This document shows positions 1-8,909 of a DNA stretch of 64,000 bases, in pieces (within the stretch, counting starts at the first letter, position 1; every line of letters starts with the position of its first letter). Where the stretch lies: NCBI GenBank assembly GCA_016699675.1, contig CP064985.1, forward strand, positions 3,844,001 through 3,908,000, in the 5' to 3' direction. The position numbers were made by a program, and so were the translations under genes. The notes under the pieces were generated by a model. It worked only from the letters and a program-made list of their open reading frames with translations, was not told the DNA's origin and made no database searches. This DNA is from Austwickia sp. (lineage in GTDB: Bacteria; Actinomycetota; Actinomycetes; Actinomycetales; Dermatophilaceae).

Positions 1-207
1 CGCCGCGTCATCACCCAGGCGGCGACGCTCGCGACCATCGCCGACATCGGCCTGGCCCACTCCCGCGACGCCCACAGCCTGGACGCGACCAACCGGCGCC
101 GCGACGAACTCCTGCGGCTCTCCCGCGAGGCCGACCACGCGCTGGCGGCGGCCGCCAGCGTCGCGGCCCTGCACCTCGCCGGCTGGCGGGGCGCGGACCG
201 CGACTAG
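1..207 (+). CDS. C-terminal part of an unidentified protein
   Basis: The reading frame is open from the first base to a TAG at 205-207 and codes for 68 residues, so the start lies outside the window. The visible part is Ala/Arg/Asp-rich and looks helical, with charged stretches and no membrane segment. I do not recognise the family. It is convergent with the glycogen synthase gene that ends 20 bp away. The frame is supported by GC-rich third positions and by abutting that gene without overlap. Confidence 0.55.
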   Translation, partial: RRVITQAATLATIADIGLAHSRDAHSLDATNRRRDELLRLSREADHALAAAASVAALHLAGWRGADRD

Positions 208-226
208 CCGCGGGCCGGGACGCGGG

Positions 227-1429
227 TCAGCCGCCGAGGACCGACTGGTAGACCTCCATGGTCTTGTCGCCGATCGAGGTCCAGCTGAACTGCTCGACGG
301 CCCGCTTGCGGCCGGCGACGCCGTACGCCTTGGCCCGCTCCGGGTCGCTGACCGCCTCGTTCATGACCGCCGCGAGGTCGGCCTCCCACTTCTTCTCGTC
401 CAGCGGGGTGCCGGTGCCGTCCTGCACCTGCTCGATGTCGATCAGCCAACCGGTCTCGCCGTCGACGACGACCTCGGGGATCCCGCCCGTGCGGGTCGCC
501 ACGACGGCCACCTCACACGCCATGGCCTCGAGGTTGACGATGCCGAGCGGTTCGTAGATCGAGGGGCAGATAAACGCCGTCGCGTGGCTCTCCAGCGCGA
601 TGACCTGCGCCCGCGGCAGCATCTGCGGGATGTAGACGACGCCCTTGCGCAGCTGCTGCAGCTCGCTGATGAGGCCCTGGATCTCCTCGCCGATCTCCTT
701 GGTGTCCGGCGCCCCGGCGCACAGGATCAGCTGCACGTCCGGAGGAAGCTCGCGCGCGGCCCGCAGCATGTGCGGCAGGCCCTTCTGCCGGGTCTGCCGG
801 CCCACGAAGATGATCGAGCGGGCGTCCGGGTCGACCCCGTGCTGGCGGCAGACGTCCTTGGCCGCGTCGCTGTGGTCGGGGGACCACATCTCGGCATCGA
901 TCCCGTTGTGCACCACGCGGACCGTGGCCGGGTCGATGGAGGGGTAGCAGCGCAGGATGTCCTCGCGCATTCCGTGGCTCACGGCGATGACCGCGGCGGC
1001 GGCCTCGTACGCCGTCTTCTCCACCCAGCTGCTCACCCGGTAGCCGCCGCCGAGCTGCTCCGCCTTCCAGGGCCGCAGCGGCTCGAGGCTGTGCGCCGAG
1101 ATGACGTGCGGTACGCCGTGCAGCAGCGAGCCGATGTGGCCGGCCATGTTCGCATACCAGGTGTGCGAGTGGACCAGGTCCGTGCCCGCGCAGTCCGCGG
1201 CGATGGCCAGGTCCACCCCCAGCGTCTGCAGCGCGGCGTTGGCCGAGGCCAACTCGGCGAGATCGGGATAGCCGGTGGTGCCCGGCTCGCTCTGCGCGTT
1301 GCCGAAGGCGCGGACCTGCGCGTCGACGTCGCCGCGCGCCCGCAGGGCCTTGACCAGTTCGGCGACGTGGACGCCCGCGCCACCGTAGACGTTGGGGGGA
1401 TATTCCTTGCTGAGGATGTCGACTCGCAC
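227..1429 (-). CDS. glgA: GT4 glycogen synthase / alpha-maltose-1-phosphate synthase (GlgA/GlgM type)
   Basis: This 400-residue GT-B glycosyltransferase would transfer glucose from ADP-glucose in glycogen or maltose-1-phosphate synthesis in the cytoplasm. The N-terminal GT5/GT4 domain has the donor loop YGGAGVH at residues 15-21. The C-terminal GT1 domain has VGRQTRQKG near 209-217 and the retaining EX7E motif at E293 and E301. The length and the divergent position next to glgC match the actinobacterial GlgM (Rv1212c) arrangement rather than the longer classical GlgA, so maltose-1-phosphate synthase is the better guess. The start is GTG at 1427-1429. A TAGATT box lies 6 nt upstream on the minus strand, so the mRNA is probably leaderless. 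Confidence 0.9.
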   Translation of the reverse strand: MRVDILSKEYPPNVYGGAGVHVAELVKALRARGDVDAQVRAFGNAQSEPGTTGYPDLAELASANAALQTLGVDLAIAADCAGTDLVHSHTWYANMAGHIGSLLHGVPHVISAHSLEPLRPWKAEQLGGGYRVSSWVEKTAYEAAAAVIAVSHGMREDILRCYPSIDPATVRVVHNGIDAEMWSPDHSDAAKDVCRQHGVDPDARSIIFVGRQTRQKGLPHMLRAARELPPDVQLILCAGAPDTKEIGEEIQGLISELQQLRKGVVYIPQMLPRAQVIALESHATAFICPSIYEPLGIVNLEAMACEVAVVATRTGGIPEVVVDGETGWLIDIEQVQDGTGTPLDEKKWEADLAAVMNEAVSDPERAKAYGVAGRKRAVEQFSWTSIGDKTMEVYQSVLGG

Positions 1430-1571
1430 GAGCCGAATCTAGTGCTCCCCGGGCCGCTGCGGGCGGCGGGCGACCACCCCGCCGGCCGAGCGGAGGAATA
1501 TCAGGTGAACGGGCCTAATCCGCGCCGCCGTTGTTGCCAGGAGCACCCCTGACCCGAGTACGTTGCGGGGT
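1430..1571. promoter_or_regulatory. Divergent glgA/glgC promoter region
   Basis: This 142-bp gap separates two divergent glycogen genes. On the plus strand TTGCCA at 1534-1539 and TACGTT at 1559-1564 are 19 nt apart, and the ATG of glgC follows the second box by 7 nt. On the minus strand TAGATT (complement of 1436-1441) is 6 nt from the GTG of glgA. Both genes are therefore predicted to be leaderless. No ribosome binding site is visible in front of either start. Confidence 0.45.
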
Positions 1572-2831
1572 ATGTCGCGCTCCCCTCGATCGTCCAAGGT
1601 CCTGGCCATCGTTCTCGCGGGCGGCGAAGGTAAGCGGCTCATGCCGCTCACCGAAGACCGCGCCAAGCCAGCCGTGCCCTTCGGTGGCATCTACCGGCTC
1701 ATCGACTTCGCCCTGAGCAACATCGTGAACTCCGGCTACCTCAAGGTGGTCGTGCTCACGCAGTACAAGTCCCACAGCCTCGACCGGCACGTCACGCGCA
1801 CCTGGCGCATGTCGACGATGCTCGGCAATTATGTGGCGCCCATCCCGGCGCAGCAGCGGCGCGGCAAGCAGTGGTACATGGGCAGCGCCGACGCGATCTA
1901 CCAGAGCCTGAACACCATCGACGACGAGCGCCCCGACATCGTCGTCGTGGTCGGCGCGGACCACGTCTACCGCATGGACTTCAGCCAGATGGTGCGCCAG
2001 CACGTCGAGACCAACGCCGGCATCACGGTGGCCGCCATTCGTCAGCCCATCGAGCTCGCCGACCAGTTCGGGGTCATCGAGGTCAACGACACCGACATGC
2101 GCAAGATCGGCCGCTGGCGCGAGAAGCCCAAGGACGCCAAGGGGCTGCCCGACTCGCCCAACGAGGTCCTCGCGTCCATGGGCAACTACGTGTTCGACGC
2201 CGACGTCCTGCGCGACGTCGTCACGCAGGACGCCGACGACGAGAACAGCGCCCACGACATGGGCGGCGACATCGTGCCCTACTTCGTCAATCGCGACGAG
2301 GGCTACGTCTACGACTTCAACGGCAACGAGATCCCCGGCGCGACCGAGCGGGACCGGGCCTACTGGCGCGACGTCGGCACCATCGACGCCTACTACGACG
2401 CCCACATGGATCTCATCTCGATCCACCCGGTCTTCAACCTCTACAACGAGGACTGGCCGCTGTTCACGATGGGCGAGCACGCCCAGCCGCCGGCGAAGTT
2501 CGTGCACAACGAGACGGGCCGGCTCGGCACCGCGGTGAACTCGATGGTCTCCGCCGGCACGGTCGTCTCCGGGGCGCACGTCGAGGGGTCCGTCCTGTCG
2601 CCGCGCTGCTTCATCCACAGCTACGCGCAGGTCACCGACTCGGTGCTGCTCGACCGCGTCCAGGTCGGGCGCAAGGCGCTGGTGCACCGCGCGATCCTGG
2701 ACAAGGGCGTCGTCATCGACGACGGCGTGGAGGTCGGGGTCAACCACGACGCCGACCGGCGGCGCGGCCTCTACATCAGCGACAACGGCGTGGTGGTCGT
2801 CCCCAAGGGGAAGCGGATCTCCAACGACTGA
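1572..2831 (+). CDS. glgC: Glucose-1-phosphate adenylyltransferase (ADP-glucose pyrophosphorylase)
   Basis: The 419-residue protein makes ADP-glucose from glucose-1-phosphate and ATP, supplying the divergent GlgA/GlgM. The nucleotidyltransferase signature GGEGKRL sits near residues 17-23, followed by KPAVPFGG. The body carries GNYVF and YWRDVGTI, and the C-terminus has the left-handed beta-helix repeats typical of GlgC. Length is normal for the family. ATG 1572 is preferred to the upstream in-frame TTG at 1563 because it lies 7 nt from a TACGTT -10 box, which suggests a leaderless start. A strong hairpin follows 30 bp after the stop. Confidence 0.95.
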   Translation: MSRSPRSSKVLAIVLAGGEGKRLMPLTEDRAKPAVPFGGIYRLIDFALSNIVNSGYLKVVVLTQYKSHSLDRHVTRTWRMSTMLGNYVAPIPAQQRRGKQWYMGSADAIYQSLNTIDDERPDIVVVVGADHVYRMDFSQMVRQHVETNAGITVAAIRQPIELADQFGVIEVNDTDMRKIGRWREKPKDAKGLPDSPNEVLASMGNYVFDADVLRDVVTQDADDENSAHDMGGDIVPYFVNRDEGYVYDFNGNEIPGATERDRAYWRDVGTIDAYYDAHMDLISIHPVFNLYNEDWPLFTMGEHAQPPAKFVHNETGRLGTAVNSMVSAGTVVSGAHVEGSVLSPRCFIHSYAQVTDSVLLDRVQVGRKALVHRAILDKGVVIDDGVEVGVNHDADRRRGLYISDNGVVVVPKGKRISND

Positions 2832-2860
2832 GGCTGAGGCTGGGCTCCTCGGGGCCGCAG

Positions 2861-2899
2861 CGCTGGGGCGCCTTCTCCACCGGAGAAGGCGCCCCAGCG
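2861..2899. terminator. Bidirectional terminator hairpin
   Basis: A perfect 18-bp inverted repeat at 2861-2878 and 2882-2899 has a 3-nt loop. It lies between the convergent glgC and DUF1015 genes, 30 bp from one stop and 13 bp from the other. There is no T tract, as is common in very GC-rich actinobacteria. Confidence 0.8.
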
Positions 2900-2912
2900 C
2901 GTCTGCGGGGCC

Positions 2913-4094
2913 TCAGCCCAGCTCGCGCAGGACCAGGCCGGTCCGCAGCTTCGGGGTGAAGAAGGTCGACTTGGGCGGCATCAGGAGCCCCTCCCGGGCG
3001 GTGCGCTCGATCTCGGCCATGCTCGTCGGCCGGATGAGGACGGCCGCGGTGGCGCCGCCTTCGCGCAGCACCTCCAGCACCTCGGCGACCCCGTGCTGAT
3101 AGGTCACCTCGGCCGGGCAGTCGGTGAGCGCGTGCTCCAGGTAGGCCCCATCGAGGGCGCGCACCTCGGCGAACGCCTCCGGCTTCGGCTCGAGCCAACT
3201 GCTCGAGCCATCGGGGCGGACGAGGACCAGCGCGCCACGACGTACCATCTCCGGCAGCAGCGCCGGCGCGGCCGCGGGAGCCGGCGACACGACGAAGCTG
3301 GCCGCGAGGGCGCGCTCCAGCTCCTCCGCGCTGACCCCCTGGTAGAGCCGGTGAATGGCGTCGATGCTCAGCTGATCGGCGACGAGCTCGTTGACGAACG
3401 CGAGGGTCGCGTCGGCGGGGTTCGGCCCCTCGCCGTCGGCAGCGTGCCGCTCCTCGCGGTAGACGCGGGCGATGGCGTACCGGTGGTGGCCGTCGGCGAT
3501 CAGGACGTCGTCGCCGCTGACCGCCGCCGAGATGGCGGCGATCCGGGCGGGGTCGTCGACGCGCTCGACGATGTGCTCGACCCCGTCGACGACCAGCGAG
3601 CCGACCGGCTCGCCGGGCTCCCGGATGGCGTCGGTCAGGCCGCGGGCCAGCGCGAGCCCCCACACCGGCGACATGTTCGTCCGGGTGGCCCGCGTCAGGT
3701 CGAGCCGGTCGGTCTTGGCCTTGGGCGTGGTCCGCTCGTGCGGCAGGGCGCCGCCCGTCTCCGGGTCGTTGACCTCCAGGGCCCCGAAGACCCCGTCGAT
3801 GCTGCGCTGCCGGCCGGCCTCGTCGGTGAACCGCATCCGGTAGATCGTGAACGACGGGCGCTCGTCGCGGACGAGCGTGCCCTCCACGATCCAGGATCGC
3901 AGCTGGTCGGCGGCCCGCTCGTACCGGTCGTCGTCGCCCGCCGGCAGGTCCACGTGCACGATGTTGCGCGGGTCGCGGCCGGCGAGGGCGGCGACGTCGG
4001 CCGGGGACAACACGTCGTACGGCGGGGCGAGAACACTGTCCAGGGAGGTCCCCGGGGCATACCGAAGGGCGCGGAACGGTTGGAAGGTGGGCAT
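2913..4094 (-). CDS. DUF1015 family protein
   Basis: A 393-residue soluble protein of the DUF1015 family (PF06245 type), found widely in bacteria with no settled biochemical role. Recognisable family motifs are LAPPYDVLSP near the N-terminus, NIVHVDLP, a central LIADGHHRY and the C-terminal MPPKSTFFTPKL. The open frame runs on far upstream because the DNA is GC-rich, but the family start MPTFQPFRAL fixes the initiator at 4092-4094. It is convergent with glgC and lies 26 bp downstream of the next minus-strand gene. There are no membrane segments or signal peptide. I infer an enzymatic or nucleotide-related role only from conservation. Confidence 0.85.
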   Translation of the reverse strand: MPTFQPFRALRYAPGTSLDSVLAPPYDVLSPADVAALAGRDPRNIVHVDLPAGDDDRYERAADQLRSWIVEGTLVRDERPSFTIYRMRFTDEAGRQRSIDGVFGALEVNDPETGGALPHERTTPKAKTDRLDLTRATRTNMSPVWGLALARGLTDAIREPGEPVGSLVVDGVEHIVERVDDPARIAAISAAVSGDDVLIADGHHRYAIARVYREERHAADGEGPNPADATLAFVNELVADQLSIDAIHRLYQGVSAEELERALAASFVVSPAPAAAPALLPEMVRRGALVLVRPDGSSSWLEPKPEAFAEVRALDGAYLEHALTDCPAEVTYQHGVAEVLEVLREGGATAAVLIRPTSMAEIERTAREGLLMPPKSTFFTPKLRTGLVLRELG

Positions 4095-4120
4095 GAGGCC
4101 CACGATAGGCGCCGCAGCGA

Positions 4121-4807
4121 TCAGAGCTTGTGTTCCGGCCGGTTGCTGAACAACTGGACACCACCGATGGGGCGGAACCCGCCGGCGATCGCGCTGCCCA
4201 GGCCGTGCCCGTCGTAGACCGGGATCGTCGCGAGGACGACCTCGTACTCCGGGACGGTCGCCAGGGCGGCCGCGAACAGCGATTCGCCACGGCCGGGCGT
4301 CTGGTGGTTGACCTGGACGCTGATCTCCCGGATCCCCGCCACGCCGCGCCCGAGCACGACGATGTCCGGGTCGGCGTCGGCCGTCCCCAGCACCTGGATG
4401 TCCTGCCGGATCCGCTTCGCGTTCTCCACGAAGGGGTGTCGGGACAGGTCGGCGCGCGCGACCAGGGCCCCGCTGTTTCCCGAGCCGGTCCCGAGCGCCG
4501 ACAGCAGCACCTGCTGCGGCCCGATCCACCCGGTTGCGCCAGCAAGCGCCGTCACCACGCGCGCCGAGAACGGCCCGTCGAAGCCGGTGGCGCCGAGGTC
4601 GATAAGCGTCTCGTCGGACACGTCGTACGACACCGCGAGGATCGAATGCCCGGTGAACCCCACGATCGCCTGCAGCGTCGGGATCCAGGGGGAGACCCGG
4701 GTCCACGCGCCGTCCTGGTGCGGGAACTGACCGGCCGCGACCGAACGCAACAGGCGCGCCAGCGGGTGGCGGGCCGTCGTCCAGGGCTCGGTCGCCGCGG
4801 CGGTCAT
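4121..4807 (-). CDS. GNAT-fold-like protein, function unknown
   Basis: The protein has 228 residues. The C-terminal half, with a RGESLFAAAL-type helix, a central strand-rich region and a final GFRPIGGVQLF, resembles acyl-CoA N-acetyltransferases in which the last segment reads GF-PIG. The acetyl-CoA loop is not convincing, so this is a fold-level guess. A ribosome binding site (CGAGGAG) lies 5 nt before the ATG. It is followed closely by the DUF1015 gene on the same strand and could be cotranscribed with it. It could also be an uncharacterised actinobacterial family unrelated to GNAT. Confidence 0.6.
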   Translation of the reverse strand: MTAAATEPWTTARHPLARLLRSVAAGQFPHQDGAWTRVSPWIPTLQAIVGFTGHSILAVSYDVSDETLIDLGATGFDGPFSARVVTALAGATGWIGPQQVLLSALGTGSGNSGALVARADLSRHPFVENAKRIRQDIQVLGTADADPDIVVLGRGVAGIREISVQVNHQTPGRGESLFAAALATVPEYEVVLATIPVYDGHGLGSAIAGGFRPIGGVQLFSNRPEHKL

Positions 4808-4843
4808 CGGATCTCCTCGGGCACTTCTGCGTCAACGTTTAGC

Positions 4844-4874
4844 GCCGGACAGCGCCGTATGCATCTTGTCCGGC
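4844..4874 (-). terminator. Terminator hairpin downstream of fabI
   Basis: Arms GCCGGACA (4844-4851) and TGTCCGGC (4867-4874) pair perfectly around a 15-nt loop. The hairpin lies 64 bp past the fabI stop and just before the promoter region of the next minus-strand gene. Confidence 0.5.
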
Positions 4875-4938
4875 ACCGCTCACATCGGCGAAACACCGAC
4901 TCCCGATAGGGAATCCGCGCGATTTCCCGCCCGAACCG

Positions 4939-5697
4939 TCAGTCCCCCGAGCAGTGGAAGCCGCCGTCGACGTGGACGATCTCCCCCGTCGTCGCCGGGA
5001 ACCAGTCCGACAGCAACGCCACGCAGGCCTTCGCCGCCGGGGTCGGGTCGGCCTGGTTCCAGCCCAGCGGGGCGTGCTGGCCCCACTCCGCGAACCGCCC
5101 GAACGCGGGGATCGACTTGGCGGCGGTGGTGCTGATCGGGCCCGCGGCGACGAGGTTGCAGCGGATGCCGGCGGCGCCGTACGTGCACGCGCAGTAGCGG
5201 TTCGTCGCCTCGAAGGCCGCCTTGGCCACGCCCATCCAGTCGTACCCCGGCCACGCCACGGTCGCGTCCAGCGTCAGCCCCACGACCGCGCCGCCGCCGC
5301 TCATGAGGGGGGCGCAGGCGGCGACGAGCGGCTTGAGCGAGTACGCCGAGATCTGCAGCGCCGGCGCGACGTCCTCCCAGCTCGCCCCCGCGAAGTCGAA
5401 TGCCGGCTGGGGGGCGAACCCGATCGAGTGCAGGGCGCCGTCGAGGCCGTCGACGTGCTCGGCCAGCCGCTCCGCGAGCCGGTCGAAGTCCTCCTGGGAG
5501 GAGGCGTCGAGCTCCACCACCGGGGCGCGCTCCGGGAGCCGGCGCGCGATCGCGGAGGTGATCTTCGCCGCGCGGCCGAACGAGGTGAGCACGACCGTCG
5601 CGCCCTCCTCCTGCGCCAGGCGCGCCACGTGGAACGCGATGGAGGACTCGGTGAGCACACCGGTCACGAGGATTTTCTTGCCCTCGAGCAAAGCCAT
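4939..5697 (-). CDS. fabI: Enoyl-[acyl-carrier-protein] reductase (NADH), InhA/FabI type
   Basis: This 252-residue short-chain dehydrogenase catalyses the last reduction of the fatty-acid elongation cycle (FAS II). It shows the FabI-type nucleotide loop GVLTESSIA in residues 13-21, and SIGFAP near 91-96. The FabI catalytic pair is spaced Y-X6-K (Y152 and K159) rather than the classical YXXXK. The C-terminus GEIVHVDGGFHCSGD is typical. The gene lies 36 bp downstream of fabG on the same strand, so the two reductases of the cycle probably share a transcript, as in mycobacterial fabG1-inhA. The length is normal. Confidence 0.95.
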   Translation of the reverse strand: MALLEGKKILVTGVLTESSIAFHVARLAQEEGATVVLTSFGRAAKITSAIARRLPERAPVVELDASSQEDFDRLAERLAEHVDGLDGALHSIGFAPQPAFDFAGASWEDVAPALQISAYSLKPLVAACAPLMSGGGAVVGLTLDATVAWPGYDWMGVAKAAFEATNRYCACTYGAAGIRCNLVAAGPISTTAAKSIPAFGRFAEWGQHAPLGWNQADPTPAAKACVALLSDWFPATTGEIVHVDGGFHCSGD

Positions 5698-5733
5698 GAA
5701 GGTCCCTTCGATGTGGTGATGGGCGGGCGGGCC

Positions 5734-6459
5734 TCAGTGGCCCATGCCCAGGCCGCCGTCGACCGGCAGCACGGCGCCGGTCACATAGGCGGCGGCGTCG
5801 GAGGCGAGAAAGACGCAGGCGGCGGCCACGTCCGCGGGGTCACCGAACCTCCCGGAGGGGATCTGCGCGCGGTACGTCGTGCGCAGGTCGTCACCCAGCT
5901 CGGCCGTCATGTCGGTGTCGATGAAGCCCGGGGCCACGACGTTCGCGGTGATCGCTCGGCCGCCCAGCTCGCGCGTGATGGACCGCGCCACCCCGACCAG
6001 TCCGGCCTTCGTCGCGGCGTAGTTCACCTGGCCGGGCGAGCCGTTCAGCCCCACCACGCTGCCGACAAAGATCATGCGCCCCCGCTTGAGCCGGATCATG
6101 CCGCGGCTCGCCCGGCGAGCGCACCGGATCGACCCGACGAGGTTGGCCTGCAGCACCGCGTCGATGTCGTCATCGGACAACCGCAGCAGGAGCTGGTCGC
6201 GCGTGATCCCGGCGTTCGCCACCAGGATCTCCACCGGTCCCCCGAGCAGCTGCTCCGCCGCGTCGAACCCGGCGTCCACCGACGCCGTGTCCGTCACGTC
6301 CAGCGGCACCGCGGCCAGCCCGTCGGGGGCCTCCCCGGACCGACAGCCGACCACCACCCGGACGCCGTCCGCCGCGAGCGCCTGCGCGATCGCCAGGCCG
6401 ATCCCTCGATTGCCGCCGGTGACCAGGGCCGTACGGGGGGCAGAGCGGTCGATCGCCAT
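5734..6459 (-). CDS. fabG: 3-oxoacyl-[acyl-carrier-protein] reductase
   Basis: A 241-residue short-chain dehydrogenase that would reduce 3-oxoacyl-ACP with NADPH. It has TGGNRGIG at residues 14-21 and NAG at 82-84. The catalytic triad is S134, Y147 and K151, with Y147 and K151 in the classical YXXXK spacing, and the C-terminal motif VTGAVLPVDGG is present. The open frame extends upstream, but ATG at 6457-6459 aligns with the family. A GAAAGG box sits about 18 nt upstream. Pairing with fabI directly downstream makes FAS II elongation the likely role. Confidence 0.93.
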   Translation of the reverse strand: MAIDRSAPRTALVTGGNRGIGLAIAQALAADGVRVVVGCRSGEAPDGLAAVPLDVTDTASVDAGFDAAEQLLGGPVEILVANAGITRDQLLLRLSDDDIDAVLQANLVGSIRCARRASRGMIRLKRGRMIFVGSVVGLNGSPGQVNYAATKAGLVGVARSITRELGGRAITANVVAPGFIDTDMTAELGDDLRTTYRAQIPSGRFGDPADVAAACVFLASDAAAYVTGAVLPVDGGLGMGH

Positions 6460-6614
6460 AGGGGTGAACCGTGACCTTTCGCTGAGGTGCTTGCTGGGGT
6501 TTGCACGTGCCGGGGCGCGCCCGAGGTGCGCCGTACCGGCCCCATCAGCGAACGTAACGAAAGAACGCACGGGACCCCCACGGAGGGCACGCACGAAGGA
6601 ACTACGCTGGGGTT

Positions 6615-6959
6615 GTGTTCCGCCGCCAAAAGGAACCCACCAAGCCGGTCCACTCCATCAGCAGCGTCCCGACGTCGATCGCCGACGACCAGAGCGCGCG
6701 GATGCGCACGTACCTGATCTCGATGGGAATCCGTACCGCCTGCTTCATCATCGCGGCCGTCGCGTACGTCGTGACCGGCTGGGTCTGGCTGACCCTGCTG
6801 CTGTCCATCGCGGCCATCGTGCTGCCCTATCCCGCGGTGGTGCTCGCCAACAACAGCGGCAACCGCCAGTCCCACTTCGTGGTGCCCGCGACGCCCAGCC
6901 GCGAGATCGGGACCGAGGAGGACCAGCACCGCTCCCCCGGCGCCGGCGAGCACTGGTAG
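6615..6959 (+). CDS. DUF3099 family small membrane protein
   Basis: A 114-residue protein of the DUF3099 family (actinobacterial). The segment IRTACFIIAAVAYVVTGWVW and the following hydrophobic stretch around LLLSIAAIVLPY give two membrane spans at about residues 38-58 and 60-78. The N-terminus is basic and the C-terminus polar. The function is unknown. The start is GTG 6615, with TACGCT 6 nt upstream, so it is probably leaderless. It is convergent with moaA, with only 7 bp between stops. The grouping of fabG/fabI, DUF3099, moaA and SURF1 recurs in Micrococcales, as far as I recall. Confidence 0.85.
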   Translation: MFRRQKEPTKPVHSISSVPTSIADDQSARMRTYLISMGIRTACFIIAAVAYVVTGWVWLTLLLSIAAIVLPYPAVVLANNSGNRQSHFVVPATPSREIGTEEDQHRSPGAGEHW

Positions 6960-6966
6960 GCGGCCG

Positions 6967-8010
6967 CTAGCCCCCGATGGCGCTCATCGGGCGCGCGGGC
7001 TGGGTGAAGTCCGGGGCGCCGATACCGTGCCCGCGGGCCTTCCGCCACATCTCGCCCTTGATCAGCCGCACCAGCTCCGCGTCGTCGGCACCGTCCCGCA
7101 GCGGCCCGCGAAGATCTACCTCACCGCGGGCGAACAGGCAGTTGCGCACCATGCCGTCCGCCGTCAGCCGCACGCGATCGCAGGCCCCGCAGAACGGTGC
7201 CGTCACCGAGGCGATGATCCCCACCGTCGCGGGGCCTCCGTCGACCAGGAACAACTCCGCCGGCGCGCTGCCCCGGCTCTCGTCCGGCTGCGGCGTCAGC
7301 GCATGCCGCTCCTCGATCCGCGCGCGAATCTCGGCGGCCGAGATCATCTCCGCACGCTGCCAGCTGTGCTGGGCATCCAGCGGCATCTGCTCGATGAAGC
7401 GCAGCTCGTAACCTCGCTCGAAGCACCACTCCAGCAGATCGACGACGCCGGCGTCGTTGACGCCGCGCATCGCCACCGCGTTGACCTTCACCGGCCGCAG
7501 CCCGGCCGCGTCCGCGGCGGCGAGCCCCGCGACGACATCGTCCAGCCGGTCGCGCCGCGTCAAGGTCCGGAACGTCTCGCGGTCCACCGTGTCCAGGCTG
7601 ACGTTCACGCGATCCAGCCCGGCAGCCGCCAACGCCGGAGCCAGCTGGGTGAGGCCGAGCCCGTTCGTGGTCATCGCCAGGTGTGGCCGTGGCTCCAGCG
7701 CGGCCAGGCGCCCGACGAGATCGGGCAGACCGGCCCGCAGCAGCGGCTCCCCACCCGTCAGGCGCACCTTCGTCACGCCCAGCCGGACGAAGATGCCCAC
7801 GAGGCGCACCACCTCGTCGTCGGTGAGCATCTGCGGCTTGGCCATCCACGGCAAGCCCTCCGCCGGCATGCAGTACGTGCACCGCAGGTTGCAGTGGTCC
7901 GTCAGGGAGACACGCAGGTCCGTCGCCACCCGCCCGAACGCGTCCTCCAGGCGCAGCGGCGTACGTCGGCCCGCCGCGCCGCGGTCGGTCGAGCTGGGGT
8001 CTGCCGGCAT
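6967..8010 (-). CDS. moaA: GTP 3',8-cyclase MoaA
   Basis: A 347-residue radical SAM enzyme of molybdenum cofactor biosynthesis that converts GTP to 3',8-cyclo-GTP. The SAM cluster cysteines are C40, C44 and C47 (CNLRCTYC). TGGEPL follows, and the C-terminal second [4Fe-4S] site has the CGACDRVRL cysteines with a third cysteine in RNCLF. The protein ends in the essential GG pair. The ATG at 8008-8010 has TACGCT 6 nt upstream on the minus strand, so it is predicted leaderless. It diverges from the SURF1 gene. No other moa or moe gene is in the window. Confidence 0.95.
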   Translation of the reverse strand: MPADPSSTDRGAAGRRTPLRLEDAFGRVATDLRVSLTDHCNLRCTYCMPAEGLPWMAKPQMLTDDEVVRLVGIFVRLGVTKVRLTGGEPLLRAGLPDLVGRLAALEPRPHLAMTTNGLGLTQLAPALAAAGLDRVNVSLDTVDRETFRTLTRRDRLDDVVAGLAAADAAGLRPVKVNAVAMRGVNDAGVVDLLEWCFERGYELRFIEQMPLDAQHSWQRAEMISAAEIRARIEERHALTPQPDESRGSAPAELFLVDGGPATVGIIASVTAPFCGACDRVRLTADGMVRNCLFARGEVDLRGPLRDGADDAELVRLIKGEMWRKARGHGIGAPDFTQPARPMSAIGG

Positions 8011-8042
8011 TGGCCCAGCGTAAGGCGAGTACCGTCGAGGCC

Positions 8043-8846
8043 GTGCGGCGGACCCTGTTTACGAGGCGCTGGATGACGGCGTTCGCGGCGGCGACCGTCT
8101 TCTTCGTCGTCTGCCTCTACCTGGGTCGCTGGCAATGGGGGCGCCACGAAGACCGCAGCGCCTTCGCCGAAGCCGTCGCCACGAACTACGCCGCGCCCAC
8201 CCATCAGCTCGACGCCGTCCTCCCCGCCGGATCGTCGCTGCCGGACCAGCGGCTGTGGTCCCGGGTCACCGTCACCGGCAGCTACGCGGCCGACGCCCAG
8301 CAGCTGGTGCGCAACCGACCGCAGAAGGTCACGTACGGCTACGAGGTGCTCGTCCCGCTCCGCCTCGACGACGGCTCCGCGCTGCTCGTCGACCGGGGCT
8401 GGGTCAAGAACGCCGAGACCGCCGACACCCTGCCCACCGTCCCGGCGGCCCCCGCCGGGCGGGTCACCGTCACCGGGTGGCTGCGGCAGGGCGAGGAGAG
8501 CCTCGGTCGCAACCTGCCGAGGGGCCAGCTCGCCTCGATCAACCTCGACGAGGCCGCCGCGGCCATGGGACAGCGCCTGCGCCCGGCGTACCTCGTCCTG
8601 CAGTCCGAGGACGACGGCACCGGCCGCGAACCCGCCCGACCCAAGCCCCTGCTGCCGCCCGACACCGACACCGGACCGCACCTCGCCTACGCGGTCCAGT
8701 GGTGGACCGGGTCGCTCGTCGGCTTCGTCATCGTCGCCGTCTACCTGCGCCGGGAGCTGCGCGACCAGGCCATCGCCGCCGGCACCCGCGCGGCCCCGGT
8801 GCCCAAACCCAAGCGCACCCGGATCTGGGACGAAGAGGACGAGTAG
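8043..8846 (+). CDS. SURF1 family protein (cytochrome oxidase assembly)
   Basis: About 267 residues with the SURF1 layout. An N-terminal membrane helix, AAATVFFVVCLYLGRWQWGR, ends in the family GRWQ motif. A large periplasmic domain contains RP-type and DRGW motifs, and a C-terminal helix WWTGSLVGFVIVAVYL precedes a basic tail. SURF1 proteins help insert heme a into cytochrome c oxidase. GTG 8043 is chosen over the upstream TTG at 8010, because that one overlaps the moaA start and TACCGT lies 7 nt before the GTG. Confidence 0.85.
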   Translation: MRRTLFTRRWMTAFAAATVFFVVCLYLGRWQWGRHEDRSAFAEAVATNYAAPTHQLDAVLPAGSSLPDQRLWSRVTVTGSYAADAQQLVRNRPQKVTYGYEVLVPLRLDDGSALLVDRGWVKNAETADTLPTVPAAPAGRVTVTGWLRQGEESLGRNLPRGQLASINLDEAAAAMGQRLRPAYLVLQSEDDGTGREPARPKPLLPPDTDTGPHLAYAVQWWTGSLVGFVIVAVYLRRELRDQAIAAGTRAAPVPKPKRTRIWDEEDE

Positions 8847-8909
8847 CCCGACCGCGCCGGGTCGCGCTGCGTCGCGCCGGGTCGCGCCGGATCGGGCTGG
8901 GGCGTCCCA

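Noticed and set aside
2776..4545. Long minus-strand frame overlapping the DUF1015 gene
   Set aside because: The translation is Arg/Pro/Gly-rich without family motifs. It is an out-of-frame shadow of the real gene in GC-rich DNA.
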